The position numbers were made by a program, and so were the translations under genes. This document shows positions 23,005-31,650 of a stretch of 64,000 bases of DNA, one piece after another. The notes beneath the pieces were generated by a model. It worked only from the letters and a program-made list of their open reading frames with translations. It had not been told where the DNA came from and searched no databases. This stretch comes from Peribacillus simplex NBRC 15720 = DSM 1321 (lineage in GTDB: Bacteria > Bacillota > Bacilli > Bacillales > DSM-1321). Position 1 is the stretch's first letter. Each line of letters starts with the position of its first letter. Location: contig NZ_CP017704.1 in assembly GCF_002243645.1 (NCBI RefSeq), positions 2,932,001-2,996,000 on the forward strand, given 5' to 3'.

Positions 23005-23463
23005 ATGATGGATGTTAAATTTGATCGCTTTGCATCTGTAGCCTTTCTGGCTGTCGGAGTGCTGTTTATGATAGGAAGCAGGAAACTGGCCAGTTCTTCT
23101 TATGGAAGTTCGGTAGGACCGGACATTTTCCCTTTTGTATTGGGGCTCGTTCTTGCTGTTTTAAGTATTCGCCTGTTCTATGAGGCATTTCGGAGCAAGG
23201 TACAGGAATCGGGTAAGGAAAAACTGCAATATAAACCCTTTATCATCATTCTACTCTCCACCTTGATTTATATTTTGACATTGGAAACGATAGGGTATGT
23301 CATTACGACCTTTCTCTTTTTGTTTGTTTGCTTTCAAACGATGGAACGGAATAAGTGGGTGACCTCGCTCATCATTTCCGCAGGATTTTCCGGGATCATC
23401 TATTATTTATTCGTGAATGTGCTAAAGGGAACACTACCAGGCTGGCCAATCTGGTTTTCATAA
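23005..23463 (+). CDS. tctB: Tripartite tricarboxylate transporter small membrane subunit TctB
   Basis: This 152-aa protein has four predicted membrane segments, the SSYGSSVGPDIFPFVLG loop typical of the family after the first segment, and LPGWPIWF at the C-terminus. It pairs with the large TctA subunit. Two consecutive ATG codons (23005, 23008) follow GGAGGG; the second has the better spacing. It lies between tctC and tctA with short gaps (55 and 18 bp). Confidence 0.9.
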   Translation: MMDVKFDRFASVAFLAVGVLFMIGSRKLASSSYGSSVGPDIFPFVLGLVLAVLSIRLFYEAFRSKVQESGKEKLQYKPFIIILLSTLIYILTLETIGYVITTFLFLFVCFQTMERNKWVTSLIISAGFSGIIYYLFVNVLKGTLPGWPIWFS

Positions 23464-23481
23464 AAGGAAGGGGGATGTGAA

Positions 23482-25008
23482 GTGGGCACTTTTGATTATT
23501 TAATTCATGGATTTGAAACGGCACTAACTTGGTATAACATCCTTTTTGCATTTGTCGGAGTATTGATCGGTACGGCTGTCGGCGTTTTGCCGGGAATCGG
23601 GCCGATGAGCGGTGTGGCTCTATTAATTCCGGTAACCGCTTCGATTACAGGGGGACTTCCACCAGAGCAAGCGGCAACAAGCGCCATCATTTTACTTGCA
23701 GGTGTTTATTATGGAGCGATGTATGGAGGATCGACAACTTCCATCCTATTGAATACACCTGGCGAATCTTCTTCTGTCGTCACCACATTGGATGGTTACC
23801 AAATGGCGAAGAAGGGAAGAGCCGGGAGTGCATTATCTATTTCGGCAATCGGTTCTTTCGTCGGAGGGATCGTCACCCTTATCGCCATGATTGCCTTGGC
23901 TCAGCCATTATCGACGATTGCCATTAAATTCGGTCCGGCTGAGTATTTTTCGCTCATGCTTCTAGGGTTGGCGGCAGTCAGCGGCCTCGCGGGAAAATCC
24001 GTAACCAAGGCACTGATCATGACGGTTTGCGGTTTGTTGATCGGGACGATAGGCATTGATAACGTATCCGGGATCGCCCGTTTTACATTCGACATTCCTT
24101 GGCTGTATCAAGGGGTCGAATTCCTGACGATCGCGGTCGGTCTATTTGCACTTGGAGAAGTATTTAAAACAATCTTGGAAAAAGACGAGGATGATGGGGA
24201 AATTGCAAAGATCAATAATTTGATTCCTTCCAAAGAAGAATTCAAGGAATCTGCGGGGCCCATTGCGAGGGGGTCGCTCTTAGGTTTCTTTGTAGGAATC
24301 CTGCCGGGTGCAGGGGCTACTCTTGCTTCTTTCTTCTCGTACCTTATGGAAAAACGGATTTCAAAAAACCCCGGGAGATTTGGTACAGGGGCGATCGCTG
24401 GAGTGGCTGGTCCTGAAACGGCCAATAACGCAGCTTCTGGCGGAGCGATGATTCCATTATTGACGCTGGGAATTCCGGGTTCCGGTACAACGGCGATTTT
24501 AATGGGTGCGCTCATGATGTACAATGTTCAGCCAGGTCCATTATTATTCGAGGACCATCCTCAGGTGGCTTGGGGACTTATCGCCAGTATGTTCATCGGG
24601 AATCTGATGCTTCTCATCCTTAATCTCCCGCTCGTTAAGGTTTTTGCGAAAATCATTGAAACGCCAAAGAAATATTTGATTCCGATCATTATCGCGATTT
24701 CCATTTTTGGCGTTTATGCGGTACAAGTATCTACTTATGATTTATTGCTATTACTGGGATGCGGGGTCTTGGGATATTTCTTAAGTAAAAATGATTATCC
24801 AATCGCCCCGTTGGTATTAGGACTGGTTTTAGGACCGATGATAGAAAATAATATGCGCAGAGCCCTGACGATATCCGATGGTGATTACAGTTTGTTTTTC
24901 ACTCGGCCGCTTTCCCTGACATTCCTGATCGTAACGGCATTATGGCTGCTCATTCCTGTTTTACTTAAGAAGAGAGGGAAGGATGTTGTCATCAATATTG
25001 AAGGTTAA
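23482..25008 (+). CDS. tctA: Tripartite tricarboxylate transporter large permease subunit TctA
   Basis: This 508-aa membrane protein is the ion-coupled permease of the TctABC system, with about 11-12 transmembrane segments. Family hallmarks are GVLPGIGPMSGVALLIP near the N-terminus, YYGAMYGGSTTSILLNTPGE, and the second-half repeat GILPGAGATLASFFSY with LTLGIPGSGTTA. It starts at GTG behind GGAAGGGGGA. It ends the transport operon and is followed by a strong terminator and a sensor kinase gene that probably detects the same substrate. Confidence 0.95.
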   Translation: MGTFDYLIHGFETALTWYNILFAFVGVLIGTAVGVLPGIGPMSGVALLIPVTASITGGLPPEQAATSAIILLAGVYYGAMYGGSTTSILLNTPGESSSVVTTLDGYQMAKKGRAGSALSISAIGSFVGGIVTLIAMIALAQPLSTIAIKFGPAEYFSLMLLGLAAVSGLAGKSVTKALIMTVCGLLIGTIGIDNVSGIARFTFDIPWLYQGVEFLTIAVGLFALGEVFKTILEKDEDDGEIAKINNLIPSKEEFKESAGPIARGSLLGFFVGILPGAGATLASFFSYLMEKRISKNPGRFGTGAIAGVAGPETANNAASGGAMIPLLTLGIPGSGTTAILMGALMMYNVQPGPLLFEDHPQVAWGLIASMFIGNLMLLILNLPLVKVFAKIIETPKKYLIPIIIAISIFGVYAVQVSTYDLLLLLGCGVLGYFLSKNDYPIAPLVLGLVLGPMIENNMRRALTISDGDYSLFFTRPLSLTFLIVTALWLLIPVLLKKRGKDVVINIEG

Positions 25009-25030
25009 CCATTATTTTCTGAATGTTGTG

Positions 25031-25062
25031 AAAAAAATCCCTTTTTTAAAGGGGTTTTTTTT
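25031..25062 (+). terminator. Terminator after tctA
   Basis: AAAAAAATCCCTTT and AAAGGGGTTTTTTT pair with a short loop and end in a T-run. Confidence 0.9.
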
Positions 25063-25087
25063 ATATGATGTAAATAGAGGTGATTGA

Positions 25088-26680
25088 ATGCGTTTACACA
25101 CCAAGTTGATGCTGGGCATCTGTACGTTAATCATCTTAATGGGTGGAATCTTTGAAGTTATTTTCATAAATATCCTGGAAAATAACCTGAAGCAGGAAAC
25201 AGGGGAAAAAGCATTGTCGGTTGCCCAGACCATTTCTTTGCTGCCAGAAATTAAACAAGCTTTTCGAACGGATAATCCTTCTGTAATCATTCAGCCCATC
25301 GCGGAAAGAATTCGCAGGCAGATCGATGCGGAATTCATAGTAATAGGAGATGAGAATGAAACACGGCTGTCCCATCCAGATCCCAGCTTGATCGGTAAGA
25401 AAATGGTAGGGGGAGATAACGCCGAGGTTTGGGATGGGAAATCCATCATCACGGAGTCCACTGGCACATTGGGTCCTTCCATTAGGGGGAAATCCCCGAT
25501 AGTCGAAAATGAAAAAGTCATTGGTGTAGTCTCCGTCGGCTACCTTCAGGATGATATTGAAAAAGAATTGTCCAGTATACAAAGAAAGATAGTCTGGATC
25601 ATCTCTTTTATATTAATCGGCGGTTTATTGATAGCCTTTTTCATTTCATTCAATATAAAAAAGGCGATATTCGGTCTGGAGCCGAAAGAGATCGCCTGGA
25701 TGTTTCAAGAGAAGCATGCCATTTTAGAATCCATTCATGAAGGCATCATTGCCATTGATGTTCATGGGAAAATCACGGTCGTCAATGAAACGGCGCATAA
25801 AATCCTTCATATCCCTAAAGACGTCATGCTTCGCGGGCAAAAAATCGAAGAAGTCATAACGCATACACATTTGCTTGATGTAGTCAGCACGGCACGGGCC
25901 GAGTATGATCAGGAATTCATGATTGACGGTGAAGTTTTTTTGGCAAGCCGGATCCCCATTTTGAATGTACAGGGTGAAATCATCGGTGCAGTAGCAAGTT
26001 TGAGAAATAAATCGGAACTATCCAATCTTCTTCAAGAACTGTCACATGTAAAGGCGTATGCAGAAGGGCTTAGGGCTCAGACACATGAATATTCGAATCG
26101 GCTCTATACTCTGCTAGGCTTGATTCAACTCGGTTCACATAAGGAAGCGATGGATTTCATATCGAAGGAAGTAGATGTCACCCAAGGCTTCATACACTTT
26201 CTAATGAAGGAGGTGCCTGACCCGATTATTGCTGGGTTCATCTTAGGGAAGGTTAGTTTAGCCAGCGAGCTGAAAATTGATTTTACAATTGATAGAGAAA
26301 GCAGTTTTAAAGATATTCCGTCCGAAATAGATCGGGATTTATTAGTGACGATCATCGGCAACCTCATCAATAATGCCTTCGAAGCTGTACGGGAGAACGA
26401 AAGGGAGGAAAAAAGGGTATCGTTGTTCGTCACGGACTTGGGTAAAGAGTTGATCATAGAGGTTGAAGATAATGGGAAAGGGATGAACTCAGATGTTACC
26501 GAACTGATTTTTCAGAACGGTTTTACGACGAAAAGCCATCAAACCAATTCAGGTATAGGTTTGAGCCTTGTTCAGGAAGCGATTGATGGATTAGGGGGAT
26601 ATATCACTTTTTCGACGAAAGAAGGGGAATATACGATTTTTACTGTTGCCATACCAAAAAACAGAGGGGGGATAAAATGA
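25088..26680 (+). CDS. CitA/DcuS-type sensor histidine kinase
   Basis: This 530-aa kinase has two transmembrane segments (about residues 7-27 and 168-190) enclosing an extracellular sensor domain of the CitA/DcuS type. A cytoplasmic PAS domain follows (about 205-310), then a Spo0B-like dimerisation helix with the phosphoacceptor His in QTHEYSNRLYTLLG and a GHKL ATPase domain (NLINNAFEAV, DNGKGM, GIGLSLVQ). The family senses extracellular di- and tricarboxylates. AGAGGTG precedes the ATG, and the stop overlaps the response regulator start. Its position after tctABC suggests it controls that transporter. Confidence 0.93.
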   Translation: MRLHTKLMLGICTLIILMGGIFEVIFINILENNLKQETGEKALSVAQTISLLPEIKQAFRTDNPSVIIQPIAERIRRQIDAEFIVIGDENETRLSHPDPSLIGKKMVGGDNAEVWDGKSIITESTGTLGPSIRGKSPIVENEKVIGVVSVGYLQDDIEKELSSIQRKIVWIISFILIGGLLIAFFISFNIKKAIFGLEPKEIAWMFQEKHAILESIHEGIIAIDVHGKITVVNETAHKILHIPKDVMLRGQKIEEVITHTHLLDVVSTARAEYDQEFMIDGEVFLASRIPILNVQGEIIGAVASLRNKSELSNLLQELSHVKAYAEGLRAQTHEYSNRLYTLLGLIQLGSHKEAMDFISKEVDVTQGFIHFLMKEVPDPIIAGFILGKVSLASELKIDFTIDRESSFKDIPSEIDRDLLVTIIGNLINNAFEAVRENEREEKRVSLFVTDLGKELIIEVEDNGKGMNSDVTELIFQNGFTTKSHQTNSGIGLSLVQEAIDGLGGYITFSTKEGEYTIFTVAIPKNRGGIK

Positions 26681-27384
26681 TGGCCACTCGCGATATAGAA
26701 GTTTTAATCGTAGAAGATGACCTGCGGATTGCCGAGATACAAAAGCTATTCATTGAAAAGCTTGAGGGTTTTCAAACGATCGGTATCGCGTCAAGCTATG
26801 ACGAGGCTAAAAGCTTCATTGAAATCATGCAGCCGGATTTATTGCTGCTCGATATGTATTTTCCGGATATGAATGGGCTCGATATCCTTAAAGAAATCAA
26901 GCAGCAAAGCAAACAAATGGATGTCATTATGATAACGGCGGCTAAAGAAATCGAAAAAGTCCAGGAAGCCATCAAAATCGGCATATTTGATTATATTATC
27001 AAGCCTGTCGCATTTGAACGTTTCAAGCAGTCCTTACTCCGGTATCAAGAGTATCACGTTAAACTGTCTGAATTGGAAAAGGGCAATTTTCCCGTAACGC
27101 AGCAACAGGTGGATAAGCTTTTGCGAAAGGAAATGAAAGAAAAAGAGAGGGAACAAACTTCACTGCCAAAGGGGATCGATCGGATGACTTTGGAGAAGGT
27201 GATGGTTGTGTTGGGGAAATCCTCCCCGGGGTTAACTGCCGAAATAGTGGCAAAGGAGATCGGGGTGAGCAGGACAACGGCAAGGCGTTATTTGGAGCAC
27301 TTGATGTCCGAGGAAAAAATTGATGCCGATTTAACATATGGAACGGTAGGCCGTCCAGAACGGGTTTATGCGATCAAGTTATAA
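26677..27384 (+). CDS. CitB/CitT/DctR-type response regulator
   Basis: This 235-aa regulator has an N-terminal receiver domain with acidic pair E13-D14-D15, phosphoacceptor Asp59 in LLLLDMYFPDMNG and Lys in DYIIKPV, and a C-terminal helix-turn-helix (GLTAEIVAKEIGVSRTTARRYLEHL) of the CitT/MalR type. It overlaps the kinase gene by 4 bp, so the pair is translationally coupled. The probable target is the tct operon or the AEC carrier gene. Confidence 0.93.
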   Translation: MMATRDIEVLIVEDDLRIAEIQKLFIEKLEGFQTIGIASSYDEAKSFIEIMQPDLLLLDMYFPDMNGLDILKEIKQQSKQMDVIMITAAKEIEKVQEAIKIGIFDYIIKPVAFERFKQSLLRYQEYHVKLSELEKGNFPVTQQQVDKLLRKEMKEKEREQTSLPKGIDRMTLEKVMVVLGKSSPGLTAEIVAKEIGVSRTTARRYLEHLMSEEKIDADLTYGTVGRPERVYAIKL

Positions 27385-27386
27385 AT

Positions 27387-27413
27387 GGGTTCGCCAAACG
27401 GCGGATCTTTTTT
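27387..27413 (+). terminator. Terminator after the carboxylate two-component system
   Basis: GGTTCGCC and GGCGGATC pair (two G-U) around AAAC and are followed by seven T. Confidence 0.8.
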
Positions 27414-27531
27414 TATTTGACCGAATAAATGTCAGGCATTTTATTGGAATTGGATTTCATCTTTTTTTTGAAGTGTAAAAATGATGAAAGAGGAAAAAAT
27501 AGGTGTGGAAAGTGTTGAAGCAGACAAGTAT

Positions 27532-27545
27532 ATGACAAGTGTCAT
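27532..27545. promoter_or_regulatory. Dyad upstream of des, candidate DesR site
   Basis: ATGACA-AG-TGTCAT is an exact inverted repeat about 140 bp before the desaturase gene. Since DesR acts on the des promoter in B. subtilis, this is a candidate operator; I cannot confirm the motif. Confidence 0.3.
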
Positions 27546-27687
27546 GGCAGGGAATTGACGTTTATGACTATAGAAAATCGGTTATTATTCCTATACTTAA
27601 AGAAGAGATGCCGCCAAAGTTTCGAAATATGGAAGCAAAACCAATCCATATAAACACTTCATTCCTATATATTATGAGGAGGAAATC

Positions 27688-28746
27688 ATGAGTAATCATA
27701 ATCATAATCAAAAACAATTGAGAAAAGATATTGCCCCTTTTGAAAAATCCAATACTAAATCAAGTGTGAAACAGCTCATAAATACATTTCCGCCATTTTT
27801 CCTGTTATGGTTTTTAGCTTATCAAAGCTTAACCATTTCATACTGGCTGACCCTTGCATTGGCCGTCCTGGCTTCAGGATTCGTAGTCAGGATTTTCATC
27901 ATTTTCCATGATTGCTGTCATCAATCGTTTTTCAAAAGCAGGAAAGCGAATAGCATCCTGGGTACAATCAGTGGAATCGTTACATTATTTCCGTATGAGC
28001 AATGGAAGCATAGCCACTCCATACATCATGCAACAAGCAGTAATTTAAACAAACGCGGTACAGGAGATATTTGGATCATGACCGTTGATGAATATACCGC
28101 CGCTTCATTCTGGGGGCGTCTGGCTTACCGTTTATATAGAAATCCGATCGTCATGTTTGGATTAGGTCCATTTTATCTATTTCTTGTTTCGAACCGTCTG
28201 AATAAAAAGGGCGCTAAAAAGAAAGAACGGATGAATACGTATTTGACAAATGCCGCAATCTTGGCAATTTATGGTCTTTTATGCTTGGCTATCGGATGGC
28301 AGGCATTCCTTATGATTCAGGTACCGATGCTTTTTGTAACGGGATCACTAGGCATCTGGCTGTTTTATGTACAGCATCAGTTCGAAGATTCTTATTTCGA
28401 AGAGGAATCGGAATGGGATTACGTGAAGGCTGCCATTGATGGAAGTTCTTATTATAAACTACCGAAGGTTTTGCAATGGGTAACCGGTAATATCGGTTTC
28501 CACCACGTGCATCATCTTAGTCCAAGAGTGCCAAACTATAATCTAGAAAAAGTCCATGATTCCACCTTGCCTTTGCAGCAGGCAACGACAATCACCCTTA
28601 GTTCAAGTTTAAAATCGCTTCGCTTCCGCCTTTATGATGGAGAAAACAAGACGTTTGTAAGTTTTAAAGAGATTAAGGAACGTCTAAATGAAACAAAATC
28701 TAAGGTGGAAATCAATAATAAACGTCCAAGTCTTCAAGAAAAATAA
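27688..28746 (+). CDS. des: Membrane acyl-lipid fatty acid desaturase (delta-5 type)
   Basis: This 352-aa integral membrane di-iron enzyme introduces a cis double bond into phospholipid acyl chains to restore fluidity in the cold. The three histidine boxes are HDCCH (His74, 78), HSHSIHH (108-114) and HHVHH (272-276), with four or so membrane segments between. Length is that of B. subtilis Des. A strong GAGGAGG precedes the ATG, and a His/Asn-rich N-terminus starts the protein. The downstream genes are the DesK thermosensor and DesR regulator, the same order as in B. subtilis. Confidence 0.96.
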   Translation: MSNHNHNQKQLRKDIAPFEKSNTKSSVKQLINTFPPFFLLWFLAYQSLTISYWLTLALAVLASGFVVRIFIIFHDCCHQSFFKSRKANSILGTISGIVTLFPYEQWKHSHSIHHATSSNLNKRGTGDIWIMTVDEYTAASFWGRLAYRLYRNPIVMFGLGPFYLFLVSNRLNKKGAKKKERMNTYLTNAAILAIYGLLCLAIGWQAFLMIQVPMLFVTGSLGIWLFYVQHQFEDSYFEEESEWDYVKAAIDGSSYYKLPKVLQWVTGNIGFHHVHHLSPRVPNYNLEKVHDSTLPLQQATTITLSSSLKSLRFRLYDGENKTFVSFKEIKERLNETKSKVEINNKRPSLQEK

Positions 28747-28750
28747 ATAG

Positions 28751-28796
28751 TTCATCGAAAAACCATTCAATTTCCATTGGGTGGTTTTTTGATGAA
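28751..28796 (+). terminator. Terminator between des and desK
   Basis: TTCATCGAAAAACCA and TGGTTTTTTGATGAA pair over 15 bp (one G-U), so des is separable from desKR. Confidence 0.75.
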
Positions 28797-28840
28797 ACTC
28801 CTTAGTATATACTAGGGTAAAAAGAAATAGAGGCGGCGCC

Positions 28841-29962
28841 ATGCAAAGTTGGTATCATATCTTTCCGAAGAATACAGGGCTGAGCCCTTATGTCTGGATC
28901 ATTTTTTGTATCCTACCTTTTTATTTCATTTTCAAATCTTCTTCGATGTTGGAGATTGTCTTTGGAATCGTCATGATCATTTTGTTTTTCATATCATATG
29001 GTCTCTCATTCGTTTCGAAGGGATGGCCCGTATATGTATGGACGGCGATACAAATAGTCATATCCATATCCATGACCATATTTTTCAGCTACATTTACTT
29101 TTCGCTTTTTTTAGCATTCTTTATTGGGAATGTTCAAAATAAGGTTGGCTTTTTCGTATTATATTCGATCCAGCTATTGGCTACCATCGTGTCTGTCAAT
29201 ATTGGCTTCATCATGAAAGACCCTACCTTCTTTTCGCAATTTCCCTTTATGCTCATTTGTGTGGTAGGCGTGATTCTTCTCCCTTTCAACACGTATAATC
29301 GGAACAAACGGGGCATGCTGGAAGAACAATTGGAGGACGCACATAAAAGAATATCAGAGCTTGGCAAAATGGAAGAACGTCAGCGGATTGCCCGTGACTT
29401 ACATGATACACTTGGACAAAAACTGTCTTTGATTGGCTTGAAAAGTGACCTTGCTGGGAAATTGATCGATTTAAATCCGGAGTCGGCCAAGAAGGAAATC
29501 AAGGATATCCGTCAAACGGCGAGGACGGCACTCAAGGAAGTACGTGAAATGGTGTCGGAAATGCGCGGGGCAAAGCTTAGCGATGAAATCATTCGGGTCA
29601 AGCAAATATTGAAAGCGGCAGAGATAGAATTCTATTTGGAAGGCACCACGGAATTGCAAGATACCCCATTGCTTGTTGAAACGGTTTTGAGCATGTGCTT
29701 GAAAGAAGCTGTGACCAATATCGTCAAACATAGCGGTGCCGACTGCTGTAATATCGTCATCGAAGAATTACAAACAGGAGTGACGATCACAGTACAGGAT
29801 AATGGAGTGGGGCTTTCACATAGATCAGAGTATATTAAAGGCAATGGACTTCAAGGTATGAAAGAAAGGCTCGAATTCGTTAATGGCAGCCTGGATATTA
29901 AATCAACAGATGGAACGACACTTTATATAAGGGTTCCGAATGCTATAAAAAATAATGGATAG
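28841..29962 (+). CDS. desK: Thermosensor histidine kinase DesK
   Basis: This 373-aa kinase has four to five N-terminal transmembrane segments (to about residue 150), a coiled-coil linker, a HisKA_3 helix with phosphoacceptor His188 in RQRIARDLHDTLGQKL and a HATPase domain (KEAVTNIVKH, DNGVGL, GNGLQGMKERL). His188 is the position known in B. subtilis DesK. Membrane thickening in the cold is known to switch it to kinase mode. It is followed directly by desR. Confidence 0.95.
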   Translation: MQSWYHIFPKNTGLSPYVWIIFCILPFYFIFKSSSMLEIVFGIVMIILFFISYGLSFVSKGWPVYVWTAIQIVISISMTIFFSYIYFSLFLAFFIGNVQNKVGFFVLYSIQLLATIVSVNIGFIMKDPTFFSQFPFMLICVVGVILLPFNTYNRNKRGMLEEQLEDAHKRISELGKMEERQRIARDLHDTLGQKLSLIGLKSDLAGKLIDLNPESAKKEIKDIRQTARTALKEVREMVSEMRGAKLSDEIIRVKQILKAAEIEFYLEGTTELQDTPLLVETVLSMCLKEAVTNIVKHSGADCCNIVIEELQTGVTITVQDNGVGLSHRSEYIKGNGLQGMKERLEFVNGSLDIKSTDGTTLYIRVPNAIKNNG

Positions 29963-29974
29963 GTGGGATTAACC

Positions 29975-30583
29975 TTGATTCGAATCGTAATTGCCGAAGA
30001 TCAGCGGATGCTGCTTGGCGCGCTAGGTTCCATCCTTGATTTGGAAAGTGACATGGAAGTTGTAGGAAAAGCGAGCAATGGGGAAGAAGCAATGAATCTC
30101 GTCAATCAATTAAAGCCGGATATCTGCATAACCGATATTGAAATGCCAGTTAAAACCGGGCTCGATGTAGCGGAGGAGATCAAGGATCAGGGCCACCAAT
30201 GCAAAGTCATCATTTTAACCACCTTTGCACGTCCTGGGTATTTTGAAAGAGCCAGAAAGGCCGAGGTAGGTGGATATCTTCTGAAGGATAGCCCTAGTGA
30301 GGAACTGGCGAACTCGATCCGTGTCATCATGGATGGTCGGCGCATTTATGCTCCTGAGCTGGTGGATATGGCTTTTGAAGAAGAAAACCCTTTGACTGAA
30401 CGAGAGAGCCAAGTGCTCAAATTGATAGCGGATGGTAAGACCACAAAGGAAATCGCAAGCCAGCTTTATCTGACCAACGGAACGGTCCGTAATTATATAT
30501 CGGTCATCCTTGATAAATTGGATGTAAGCAACCGCGTCGAAGCGATTGTAAGATTCAAGGAAAAGGGCTGGTCAAAAGATTGA
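29975..30583 (+). CDS. desR: Response regulator DesR
   Basis: This 202-aa NarL-family regulator has phosphoacceptor Asp54 in CITDIEMPVKTG and a C-terminal LuxR-type helix-turn-helix (LTERESQVLKLIADGKTTKEIA). Both match B. subtilis DesR closely in arrangement. A GTG at 29963 is possible, but AGGTGGGA at 29961-29968 is correctly spaced for the TTG at 29975, giving MIRIVIAEDQ, so that start is chosen. It should activate des on cold shock. Confidence 0.95.
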   Translation: MIRIVIAEDQRMLLGALGSILDLESDMEVVGKASNGEEAMNLVNQLKPDICITDIEMPVKTGLDVAEEIKDQGHQCKVIILTTFARPGYFERARKAEVGGYLLKDSPSEELANSIRVIMDGRRIYAPELVDMAFEEENPLTERESQVLKLIADGKTTKEIASQLYLTNGTVRNYISVILDKLDVSNRVEAIVRFKEKGWSKD

Positions 30584-30688
30584 TCAAAGGGTAAATCCCT
30601 GGCGGCTTCGCAAATCAAAAAAGCACAGTGTCAGAATTGAAATATGGTATATTAATTTTTATTACATACAGGGAAGGGGATGATCATT

Positions 30689-31210
30689 ATGCAAAAGGCT
30701 ACATTTGCTGGAGGCTGTTTTTGGTGCATGGTGACACCATTTGAAGAACAACCGGGGATTGGGGGGATCGTATCCGGTTATACGGGAGGACATGTTGAAA
30801 ACCCGACTTACGAGGAAGTGAAGACGGGAACTACGGGACATTATGAAGTCGTGGAAATCACTTTCGATCCTCAGTTATTTCCTTATGAAAGATTGCTGGA
30901 ACTATATTGGCAGCAAATTGATCCAACCGACGATGGCGGTCAATTCCATGACAGAGGCAGCCAATATCGGACGGCCATCTTCTATCATGATGAAGCACAA
31001 GAGAAACTGGCTCTTGAGGCGAAAGAAAAGGTAGCGGCCAGCGGGAAATTCCAGAAACCCATCGTAACGGAAATCCTTCCGGCTCAAACCTTTTATCCTG
31101 CCGAAGAATACCATCAAGGCTATCATAAAAAAAACAAAGATGATTATAAAGCGGACCGTGCGAAATCGGGACGCGATGAATTCATTGACCAGCATTGGAC
31201 CGGTGAATGA
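30689..31210 (+). CDS. msrA: Peptide methionine sulfoxide reductase MsrA
   Basis: This 173-aa cytoplasmic enzyme reduces the S-epimer of methionine sulfoxide in proteins. The catalytic GGCFWC motif is at residues 8-13, followed by the usual GYTGGH, YYYD-like HYEVVEITFDP and DDGGQFHDRGSQYR motifs. GGGAAGGGGA favours the ATG at 30689 over one at 30680. It has no fused MsrB. No terminator with a clear T-run follows at once; a 9-bp hairpin at 31210-31237 and a better terminator at 31377 lie downstream. Confidence 0.95.
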   Translation: MQKATFAGGCFWCMVTPFEEQPGIGGIVSGYTGGHVENPTYEEVKTGTTGHYEVVEITFDPQLFPYERLLELYWQQIDPTDDGGQFHDRGSQYRTAIFYHDEAQEKLALEAKEKVAASGKFQKPIVTEILPAQTFYPAEEYHQGYHKKNKDDYKADRAKSGRDEFIDQHWTGE

Positions 31211-31236
31211 ACTGGATCATTATTAAACGATCCAGT

Positions 31237-31345
31237 TGATTTCAGAGATCCGCTCCCTTTCCGCCGACTGTCTGCCAAGCCTCCTAGCCGCGAGCATCTA
31301 GCGGTGGGTTCGGCTAGCCAGTTATTTTGCAGGAGTGTCATTTGG
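31237..31345 (+). repeat. Degenerate copy of a dispersed Bacillus intergenic repeat
   Basis: The stretch contains GATCCGCTCCCTTTCCGCC, AAGCCTCCTAG, a central GC-rich inverted part (CTAGCCGCGAGCATCTAGCGG) and GCAGGAGTGTC. From memory this order (CGCTTTCCGC ... AGCCTCCTCG ... GGTCTC ... CCGCAGGAGTC) is that of a common ~120-bp interspersed repeat in Bacillus-related genomes. This copy is eroded. The match is by recall only. Confidence 0.45.
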
Positions 31346-31376
31346 ATTTAGTTTTTATTTTCGGCTTATTCATCCT

Positions 31377-31405
31377 AGACTATGGAAATATTCCATAGTC
31401 TTTTT
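31377..31405 (+). terminator. Terminator in the msrA downstream region
   Basis: AGACTATGGAA and TTCCATAGTCT form a perfect 11-bp stem with an ATA loop and a T-run. Confidence 0.85.
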
Positions 31406-31650
31406 ATTATGGTTAGCCATTGATACTTAGGCTTTTATAATTTAGCTATGGGGAAATTTTTTATGATTGTGGGGAATCTCTGTATGTGTCTGGCATGGAC
31501 TTTACACATCCGGTTCATTTTTTGACCTTTTAAAGGCATGATATAGAAAAAAATATAGTCATTTTTTCATGGGGTTTTTATACGGAGTGTTCAATTTCTC
31601 ATGATATTTTCATATTTCTTCAGTACACTAAGGGGTAGGTGGTGATAATC

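Noticed and set aside
31210..31237. Hairpin AACTGGATC/GATCCAGTT at the msrA stop codon as a terminator
   Set aside because: It has no T-run (GATTTC follows); the hairpin at 31377 is a better terminator, so this is left as an unassigned hairpin.
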